Shown: in pieces, positions 55,879 through 64,000 of the stretch
How the letters are laid out: every line of letters starts with the position of its first letter
Position numbering within the stretch: the stretch's first letter is position 1
DNA from: Papilionanthe hookeriana x Papilionanthe teres
Taxonomy: Eukaryota; Streptophyta; Magnoliopsida; Asparagales; Orchidaceae
Direction: 5' to 3'
Length of the DNA: 64,000 bases
NCBI GenBank assembly: GCA_022702705.1
Contig: CM040432.1
Location: forward strand, 45,162,540-45,226,539
The notes under the pieces: model-generated
Database searches by the model: none
Told to the model about the DNA's origin: nothing
What the model saw: the letters and a program-made list of their open reading frames with translations, nothing else
Made by a program: the position numbers and the translations under genes

Positions 55879-58800
55879 TGTTGGCTGTTAAATTTTGTTT
55901 GTTGTGAGGTTTGATATTTTTTTAAAGTATAGTTTTGTAAAATAGAAATTTGATTATATATATATATATATATGTGGATTTTTGAAAATAATATTTTAAT
56001 TTTGGCGGATGCGAAATCAAATTGATTTCATACAAACGTTAGTTTAGATAATCAAGCACTTCATCGCAAGACATATATCTATCCTGAAGAATAGATATAT
56101 AACTTGGGATGAGGCTTGATCAAATAAACTAAAGAATTCATGACATTCGTTTGATCTGCGAACCATTTTGACTGACAATTTCCCCTATATAATATGAAGG
56201 AGTTAGATAGGCTTTATATTAATTTGGGGACTTTAAGTTTCCTATAAGAGCAAGCCCCTATAGTTAATTACATCTTAGATAACCAGAGTCACCTAAGAAA
56301 ACTCTTGATATAGATCAAGAAATATTTATATTCATGACTTCCAAAGGTAAAGTTTTCAAAGAAAATGTGATAGTCAGAAGTTCAATAGGTGAATAGCTCA
56401 AGTTTTGGAACATTTCATTTTATCAGAATCTAAAGGAGAGAAGGCTAGGGTAAGGACACGGATTGAAGAAAAATCTTGATTTCTTCCCAAACTATCCAAT
56501 AGTTTGGCTTTGATTTAAGATATTTATTTGGTGTTTCGTCTAGTCAATTTTATTATTTAGGACTTACATTCACTTGATACTGATCATGTGAATGGCCTAA
56601 AAGATAAGAGGGTTTATTTCAAACCCGATGACAACCTCGAAATCCTAAAGCGAGTTAGGACTTATGTTGCACAACATAGTTGTACAAGGGCCTAAAGAAA
56701 AGGTGAGGATTTATGCTGCACTAGGCAAACTACCTCGAAGTCCCATGGCTTGTTGATTAAACTAAGGAATAGTTTTGCTGATGTAGATAAGTTTTGCTAT
56801 TGAAGATGGTTGTGCAGCCCACCATGCATGCTCCAAGCTCCTTGTCGTAGCAGGTTTACTTTACAGAAGTGACAATTAAGGAGAGAAGAAAAGTGTCATG
56901 TTTTGGAAATATTTAAATTTAGGCATCTTAATATTTTTATTAGGGGAACCTTAAAGTTGATTATAGCAACACCAGTTAAGATCCCACGGTTCCATCATCT
57001 CGACATCGTTATTTTCATCGGATTCACTTAGTCTAAATGAATTTACTAACTCAACTTAATGAGTTCCATGCTTTCATTTAGACCATGGGAAATCCCATTA
57101 GCAACACGTAGATTACCTCCTACGAGGGATTCTCGATCATCCATTGAGACGTTTGAATTTAGTTACAATTGTAGTTTTTTTGTTTTGTTTGTGATTAAGT
57201 TTTAAGTTGTTTTATATTTTGAATATTGTGGCGGTGAATTTTATCTTGTGGCAGTGAATTTTATCTTATTTTTACTTTTAATTTTGATTTTGGTTTCGGT
57301 TTTATGCTATCTTAAAAGGTTTCAGTTTTCATGCAGGGTGACATTTTTGTTTAGCATGCAGGTTTACAAGAAAATGGAGTACAGTAGAGTGCAGGTAAGT
57401 AAATTGCAATGAAATAAAGCATACCTGGTAGGTCTTCCTGTCATATCCACCTGAAACTTTAGTATTCTTGCAATAAACATTTATATTTGCAGGGAAGTAA
57501 AACCCTATGGATAGGTTCGTCATAGGCCTACCAAACTCTATGTCGTAACCTGGTGAATTCTATTCATTTATGAGATTTCTTTATTTAATAATTATGATAG
57601 GTGCAGTAGCTCTGCAAGGTGTCCAGAAGATTTGTGAAATGGTCCAGGGGAAACCCAGTTATTCCACAATACTTTTGAACTTCCTTGAGGTCCTTTTTGA
57701 CTTATCATAGTTATTAAATGATTTATTTATTTCATACCCTTATGCTCAGCGAGCCAATGTTTTAGTTATCCCGAAAGACGAGCGTGGGGGGGTGTTGAAT
57801 ATCATTTGGCGCTTTACTTAAGAATTATGTGAATGAGCCTTTTGAGGAAAAATTAACTTATAGAATATTTATCAAATTTTAATGGGCTTGTATTGTTTTA
57901 AAAGGTAGTTTAAGATTAATCCTCTTATTTTCTAATTTCTGTTAGTTAATTCTTTTGATTAAGCCTAACTCATTACTAAGCCCTTAAGATTTAGTGGGTA
58001 TTTTCATGACTTTAGAAAAGGGAATTTTATGACTTTCATGATTATGATACTTATCAAAAGATTAAATTATCATTAGACATCAATGAAGGGGTATTAAATT
58101 AGTGTAATATTAACTTCTGAAATCAACCTCTAACCTTAAGACTCTTTTTTAATTTGATTTTATTCTAAAATATGACAATTAAGGAAATTTAAATATTTAA
58201 TTTTGATGTGACAATATTGCAATGGGTTTCTACCATTTATCCCTTAATGTTTCAATCATCTAACATAATAATTAAGGTCATTTATTGTCCTTTTCCCATT
58301 TTGGTTAAGCCTAAATACTTATTAAGGATAAATTTTTCTAAAATTATAATTTTACCTTTAAAGGCATTAATCACTTCATAATTCATTAAATTTAGCTCCA
58401 ATGACTTTGAAATTTATATGTGATCACACTTATGGGTTAATTAAAACATCAGAGGAGAAAATATGATTTTTCAAATTTTAATTTAATTTATATATTTATT
58501 TTAATGCAAAAATGGGGGTTTGTAATGAAAATTCAATAACTTATCCAAAACAAAACATATGACTTTGAAATTTTTATTGAGGTAGGCCTAGACCAGAGGA
58601 CCACTTGGACTAAATTTCATGATCTTTTTAGTTTTAATTTAATTATTAGAATTGTTTTAAATTGCGGAGTTTTAATTAATTACAAAATATTTTAAAGGTT
58701 AAAAATTAAATTTTATATTTTCCTTAAGTCCCTCTAAGCTAAAGGAACCCAGAGAAACAAATTTCATATTTTTCTGATTTTACTTTAATTATTAGAATTA

Positions 58801-59815
58801 TTTTAGTGGAAAATTAAGGAAATTCATTTTTAACCTTTTAAAAGTTAATTTAAGCCTTTAAAAATTGATATTTTTTATTTTAAGGCTTAGAAAAATTATG
58901 GGGATGGTTGCTAAGTGATTAGGAGACCAAATGCGATAATTTGATGATTTTTAATATTTTTGTGATTTTTATTATTTTTTAATTATTTAAATATTTAAAA
59001 TAAGGTTAAAAATAAAAATTTTATTAAAGCTCCAATTTTATTTTTAGAAAATTTCTCTGATCACAGAGAACTCCCAAAATCAATTTAATAATTTTTTGAG
59101 TTGTATTTTAACTATTAAAATTAGTTTAATGTTAAAAATTATCATTTCACTTTAGAAATTCATTTAGGTGACTAAATGAATTCCAAATTCCATGAAACTT
59201 TTATGGAGAGTTCTCTGACCTTTAAAATATAGTAGAAAATTGTTTTAAGTGATTTTTATATTTAATGAACTCATATTAATTTAAATTCAGTTTTAAACTA
59301 AGTTGATAATTAGGTCATTTCTTAATGATTTAACCCATGAAAATTTTATCCTAGGGTCATCTGGTCATAAGAAACCTACCATAATTTTTCTAGAATTTTA
59401 TAACCATGATGCTAATTTTTGGAATTAATTTATGAAAACATATGCAAAAAGTTGAAAAATATAGAACTCCTTATAGAGGTCTCCTCTAACTCTGGAAAAA
59501 TTAGGGAAGATCCTCCATAACAGAGGCTACAACATGTTAAAATGGCAAGCCATGGTAAAATGTTTGTATGCATAAAGAATTAAAAGACTACATAGGATAT
59601 TTAATTAATTAAAAATCATACATGCATCAAATAAATTTCAAACCATTTTCACATTATTCTTCTATGTTCACTGAGCAAGATGGTATTTTTCTTTTATTTT
59701 AATGATTTTTTTAGGCCAAGATATGGATTTTTAAAGTTCACGGAATTAAATAAATAAAAAATCTCCTAATTTCCTACTTAACCACGTCAGTGCCACATCA
59801 TCGTTGGCCGCCCCC
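55879..59815 (+). mobile_element. J3: 5' part of a third J copy, broken by element M
   Basis: Starts TGTTGGCTG... and runs in J1 orientation: AATAAACTAAAGAATTCATGAC (56114), AAGCCCCTATAGTTAATTAC (56254), CCCACGGTTCCATCATCTCG-like, and the AACCACGTCAGTGCCACATC strip (59780) that corresponds to GACTGGGTT-side sequence of J2 (47490). Ends at CCCCC (59811-59815), where M inserts; the remainder should follow M outside the window. Left flank CGCTT is the expected TSD. Contains an AT microsatellite at 55955-55974. No ORF supported. Confidence 0.8.
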
Positions 59816-61618
59816 TGACCTAAGGAAAAAAGGTTAAGATTGTCATGCCTATTTTATACTAATTTTAATGATATTGCACTTTAAAGAATAGTATTTTTTG
59901 TGTTTTTCTGCAGGTATGAAGATTTAAGGACAAAGTAGCTAAAATATGCAAAAAAGGAGCAAATTTGGAGCAAAAAGGGCTAAATTATGAAAATTTGACT
60001 TAGGGCGCCGACAGCGAGGTCGATGGCACTGACAGCGCGATTTTCCTGAGAGTTCAGAATTAATTGCAAGGGAGGCCCTGACAGTAGAGATCGATGCCAC
60101 TGACGGCGAGGTCAGTTTAAGGTACTGTTTCTAGAAGGTCGCCGACGGCGCAGTTCGAGGCCACCGACGGCGAGATCGACGGTTTTTTCACAATATAAGT
60201 CGAATCTGGACGATTTTTGAAGGAATGCCTGGAAAACCTTCGAGACTCTTCAACAATTTTAAAAAGAACCATTTTAGACCGAAAAATTATCCTTTTGGAG
60301 TCCTCTAAAAGTCACTAAGAGTCTGTAAAAAGTGATATTAGAGATTTATAATAGATACTTAGTGTGATATAGAGAGTCCACTAGTGTCCATTGTTATTAG
60401 TTAGTGTTAATAACTGAGTTCAAATAGAGATTGTGAGGAATTCTTCGAAGGATAGTAAGAGTGGAAGGGAAGTGAGAGATCTCTTCTACATTGCCATTTC
60501 GAAGGAGAGTTTCGTGTACTGTAAAGAAGGAAGAGATTCAGAGGAACTTCAAGGAGTTTGCTTGGGGAGGAATTTAATATAAGTTATGTTTATTTGCTTT
60601 AGTTTGTAGTACTTTACTTTTATATATGAAATCCAAGTTTTATTGCATCCTCTCCATGAATTCTGAGTAGTTGTTCTATCTTTCTCCTTGTTTTGATATT
60701 TTTGTGATATAATAAATAGAATTAATGTGTCATAAAAGATTTAAATAAGTTGTGATAATCTTTAAGTTAGATCTTAATTTACTTTCAATCTGACCGATTG
60801 AATAGTTAAAATCTGTTGAGTTTAACAACTATAGTAAAGATTACATTTGAGATTTAGGGAGATCAAAATACTTGGAAGCAGGGTGCAAATAAATAGGTAA
60901 ATAATATTAATCGGGCATAGAATTGGAGATTTTAGAGTCACAGGATAAAATCCTCAATTCAGTCCTATTGTTTGGGTGTTGAAGTGTAGATTGTTAGCCC
61001 TCAGGCGAGGGGAACGTGGGAGCTCCGAAGTGAGAGCCGGTATCCTCCCAGCCTAGCCGCAGATTCAGTAACTAAGCATAGGATTAGTCAATGTTTTTTA
61101 TGCCTGGACCAAAGGGTAAAGAATAGGTATGCTCCTATTTGGCACAACATAATTTTAAAACTAATTCTAATTATTTATTCACTTAAATATCTTAACAAAT
61201 GAGAAAGATTCATGCTTATATATTTGAACTTAACTTTAGTAGTATTAGTTAATTGTTAGTACAACTAGTTTAATTTAAATTTCATATTATTATTGATTGC
61301 GTATTAGTGACAGATAGGCAATTTCGATTTAGTTGTAATTCTGAATTGAATTCTATAATCCTAAGTCTGTAACCTCTAAATATTCCCTGTGGGATTGATA
61401 TTCAGGACTCCACTAGAGCCATGTATTACTTGAGTGATACATATACTTGCATTTAAATGTAACTCTGTGATTAAAAGACTATAATATATAATTGTTACTA
61501 AAATTAAATTACGCTCTAAGTCAAATTTTTGGTGCTATTGTTGAGAATTTAGATCTTCTAGTAGTGGTGTTGAATTCTTATATTTTTAAGTATATTAAAA
61601 ATCGCGGACCTCAAGTCA
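59816..61618 (+). repeat. Element M 5' LTR
   Basis: Starts TGACCTAAGG. The end is either ...AAGTCA at 61523 (1708 bp, homologous to the C LTR end) or ...AAGTCA at 61618 (1803 bp). Both are followed by a tRNA-Asp PBS-like strip; the outer one abuts the leader that matches C. U3 has GATATTGCACTTTAAAG, GGAGCAAATTTGGAGCAAAA and three GCCGACGGCG-type clusters (about 60002-60050, 60070-60115, 60138-60185). Later GACCAAAGGGTAAAGAATAG and GTATTACTTGAGTG. Confidence 0.82.
61530..61547 (+). other. Inner PBS-like strip of element M
   Basis: TGGTGCTATTGTTGAGAA, a decayed tRNA-Asp complement, corresponds in position to the functional PBS of C but is followed by ~75 bp resembling the U5 end of L (TCTTCTAGTAGTGGTG). 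Confidence 0.65.
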
Positions 61619-61620
61619 TT

Positions 61621-61637
61621 TGGCACCGTGCCGAGAA
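61621..61637 (+). other. Element M primer-binding site (tRNA-Asp)
   Basis: TGGCACCGTGCCGAGAA, followed by the leader ATAATTAGAGTAACGGACAA, which matches the leader right after the PBS of C. Confidence 0.78.
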
Positions 61638-61738
61638 ATATAATTAGAGTAACGGACAACTTAGGACTGTTAGAAAACTTTTTAATAAAATTGCAACTTA
61701 TTTAGTTAACTGTTTTGCTGTGTACTGATTTCGATTGT

Positions 61739-63567
61739 ATGCCTAAATTTGGTTCTAAAAATCTTTTACCCTACGATTCGATATTAGAATGCACTGTCAG
61801 GAGAATTAGAAAACTGAGAAAAGAACCTATAAATTCTTAAACAATGGAAAACAACGTAAATAATCAAAGAATAAAAAATGAACATCAATCTAGACCATTA
61901 AAAGATTACGCTAACCCTACATTAGATCAAATTCACTTAACTATCCAAATTCTTTATGTAGTTGCTAATTCATTTGAACTTAAACCTGCAATTATCCATA
62001 TGGTACAAAAAAATCAATTTGGTGGAACTTCAAATGAAGATCCTAATTTACATCTTGCAAGTTTCTTAGAACTTTGTGCTCCTTTTAAGTATGACAGAGT
62101 GTCTGATGATGCTGTCAGACTTAAACTTTTTCCTTTTTCTCTAAGGGATAAAGCTAAGGCTTGGTTAAATTCATTAGCACCTGGATCTATTAGAACTTGG
62201 GGAGAACTTTCGCAAAAATTCTTATCGAAATATTTTCCACCATCTAAGGCTGCTAAGCTTAGAAATGATATTACATCTTTTAGTCAGTATGAGGGAGAAT
62301 AGATATATGAATCTTGGGAAAGATTTAAAGAACTTCTTGGGAAATGTCCACATCATGCTTTACCAGATTGGTTAATTATTTAAACATTTTATAATGGATT
62401 AGTAGGATCTCTTTGATTTATAATTGATGCTGCTGCTGGTGGATCACTAATGTCTAAACCTTTTGAAGAAGCTTATGCATTAATAGAAGAAATGGCTACC
62501 AATAATTTTCAATGGCCTACTGAAAGAGTAAATCCTAAGAGAGTAGCCAGATTCATGATTCTGATGCTTTAACTATGATAGTTTCTCAAATTGCTACTCT
62601 TTCTAAGAAAATAGATCAATACGGAATGAATCGTTCTCAAACACCTCCAGTGTAAGAAGAAAATTCATTTGGACAAATTGCAGATGCTCAATCTTCATAT
62701 GAAACTATAAATATAATAAATAATAGAAAAAATATCCCTTATTCAGACTACTATATTCCAGGTTGGAAAAATCATCCAAACTTTAATTGAAATAACCAAG
62801 GTAATGCAAATCCTGTTAATCCTCAGTGGGGGAACAATCCTGTAAACCCATTAGGAAATATAAACAACCAGGATAATTCTAATAAAGACCTTTTAATCCA
62901 CTGGGTTTTTATAATAATTCACAATTTAAGGAGAAGAAGTTGTCTATGGAAGAATTAGTTTTGAATATGGGTAATCAATTACAAAGTCAAGGAGCTGCTA
63001 TTAAAAACATAGAAAACCAATTGGGGCAAATTGCTACTGCACTAAGCAATAGACCTATTGGAACTTTACCTAGCAATGTTGAAGTAAATCCTAAAGATCA
63101 AGGAAAAAAACAAATTAAGGCTATTCAATTGAGAAGTGGAAAAGAGCTGAAAACTAGAGTTCAAAAAGAAACTGTAGTTGAAAAAGAAAAAGACGAAACT
63201 GAAGGAGAAAACGAGAGTTTATATCCTAATTTTCCTTTGAAACCTATGAAAATTACTGTTGAAAAACTACCACCACCTTTTCCTCAAAGACTAAAGAAAC
63301 AAGATAAAGGAAAAAGAATTAATAAATTCTTAGACATTTTGAAAAAAATGTCAATAAATATTCTTTTTTTTTAAGCTTTAGAACAAATGTCTAATTATGT
63401 TAAATTTATAAAGGATATAGTCAACAAAAAGAGGAAGTTACTAGATCATGAGACTATTGCACTCAATGACGAGTGTAGTGCAATAATTCAAAGAAAGCTT
63501 CCTGAAAAACTTAAAGATCTTAGTAGTTTCACTATCCCGTGTGCTATTGGTGAAAAATTTTATGGCG
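61739..63567 (+). pseudogene. Element M gag and gag-pro linker
   Basis: ATG at 61739 (MPKFGSKNLLPYDS), a stop near 61838, then a 152-codon frame from 61844: RPLKDYANPTLDQIHLTI, SFELKPAIIHMVQKNQFGGT, EDPNLHLASFLELCAPFKY, LFPFSLRDKAKAWLNSLAPG, TWGELSQKFLSKYFPPSKAA. Stop at 62300, then SWERFKELLGKCPHHALPDW, DAAAGGSLMSKPFEEAYAL, NNFQWPTERVNPKR, the Asn/Pro tail (62650-62930), NQLQSQGAAIKNIENQLGQI, a KEKDETEGENE acidic run, PPPFPQRLKKQDKG, ALEQMSNYVKFIKDIV and CSAIIQRKLPEKL. No zinc knuckle seen. Confidence 0.92.
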
Positions 63568-64000
63568 AGCATTATGTGATTTGGGAGCTAGCACAAATTT
63601 GATGTCTTTATCAACTTTCAAAAGGTTAGGAATTGGAAAAATATCACCAATTTCAGTAACTCTACAGTTAGCTGATTGATCTATTACACATCCTAAGGGA
63701 GTTGTAGAAGATGTTCTAGTTAAGGTTGATAAGTTTATCTTTCCCGTGGATTTTATCATTTTAGATATGGAAGAAGATAACGAAATTCCAATCATTTTAG
63801 GAAGACCATTCCTAGCTACAGGAAGATCAATGATAGATGTTCAAAAAGGAGAATTGACAATGAGAGTAAATGATCAAGAAGTAACCTTTAACATCTCAAA
63901 GTCAATGAAATATCCTTCAATAAAAAAAATGATGAATGTTTCATAATGGATATATGTGATTATCTGAAAAGAGAGTATTTCAAGGAAAATTATGAAGAAA
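63568..64000 (+). pseudogene. Element M aspartic protease, truncated by window end
   Basis: ALCDLGASTNLMSLSTFKRL with the catalytic Asp, VTLQLAD, a stop at 63678, ITHPKGVVEDVLVKVDKF, FIILDMEEDNEIPIILGRPF, GELTMRVNDQEVTFNISKS, and the linker start MDICDYLKREYF after a frameshift near 63930. The rest of pol lies beyond the window. Confidence 0.9.

Larger units (their letters stand above)
23250..64000 (+). mobile_element. Element H: Athila-type retrotransposon carrying five insertions
   Basis: Own sequence: 23250-25354, 32074-34694, 43617-44753, 51533-52535, 54057-55878; the remainder and its 3' LTR lie right of the window. Removing G, L, J2 and N with one TSD copy each rejoins gag, RT and RNase H in frame and integrase with a one-base shift. 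Examples are SEGLV/CYNSKLEQ (gag), a DP/QWRLNP-type join (RT) and KCVV/HIDHFAIKY (RNase H). It carries ORF-X downstream of pol. The interrupting elements are listed separately. Confidence 0.88.
59816..64000 (+). mobile_element. Element M: Athila-type retrotransposon, 3' part beyond window
   Basis: 5' LTR, PBS, gag and protease in order; runs off the right edge. Its LTR and gag are closest to element C (MRKFGSKNL/MPKFGSKNL, NNVNNQRI, RKEP). It has the longest open gag/protease frames in the window, in keeping with being one of the later insertions in the nest (inside J3, inside H, inside B). It still has several stops. Confidence 0.9.

Noticed and set aside
57329..57523. 64-codon minus-strand ORF in J3
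   Set aside because: No counterpart in J1 or J2 at the same position.
1..64000. CRISPR arrays, bacterial insertion sequences, tRNA or rRNA genes
   Set aside because: No regular direct-repeat/spacer arrays and no RNA gene found. The tRNA-Asp-like strings are primer-binding sites of ~18 bases only, without a cloverleaf.

Overview
This window is plant nuclear heterochromatin. It is AT-rich and packed with degenerate Ty3/gypsy LTR retrotransposons of the Athila type, and I see no convincing host gene. The family call rests on four things: gag proteins with RPLRDYANP, FELKPAIIQMVQ and KYFPPSKTAKLRNDI blocks; a DLGAS protease, an RT/RNase H and a DD35E integrase; primer-binding sites (PBS) complementary to plant tRNA-Asp (TGGCGCCGTTGCCGGGGA); and an env-position ORF resembling the 'putative plant transposon protein' domain. 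I cannot name the species; it is probably a dicot.

The layout is a nest of insertions that can mostly be resolved to the base from TG...CA ends and 5-bp target-site duplications (TSDs). Element A (1-8326, minus) enters from the left and ends with its 5' LTR. A short unexplained gap (8327-8459) follows. Element B (from 8460, plus) is the outer host of everything else. Its gag is split at 11157/17464 by element C (minus, TSD AACAC), which itself holds element D (plus). B's pol runs to 22440, and its env-like ORF is cut at 23249 by element H (plus).

H is split five times. Element G (25355-32073, minus) sits in gag. The solo LTR L (34695-43616, minus, TSD ATCCT) sits in RT. J2 (44754-51532, TSD GTGGT/ATGGT) sits in RNase H. 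The solo LTR N (52536-54056) sits in integrase. J3 (from 55879) lies downstream of an accessory ORF. L contains J1 (35317-42379, TSD CTATG). J3 is broken by element M (plus, from 59816), which runs off the right edge with gag and protease. J1, J2 and J3 are copies of one ~7-kb non-coding unit with TG...CA ends, probably very long solo LTRs. J1 and J2 lie in opposite orientations and mimic a 16-kb palindrome.

The most interesting signal is regulatory. Each element carries GC-rich palindromic motifs of one of two classes: TGGCGCCTAGGCGCCA-like in B, G, H and L, or GCCGTCGGC-like in A, C, D and M. The motifs lie in the U3 of the LTR. Where internal sequence survives (A, B, G, H), motifs of the same class lie between pol and the downstream ORFs. 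In G and H the internal copies sit upstream of a TATA box and a conserved small ORF (ORF-X) that A and B lack. This suggests internal promoters built from the same cis-elements as the LTR promoter. All coding regions are broken, so nothing here is likely to be autonomous.
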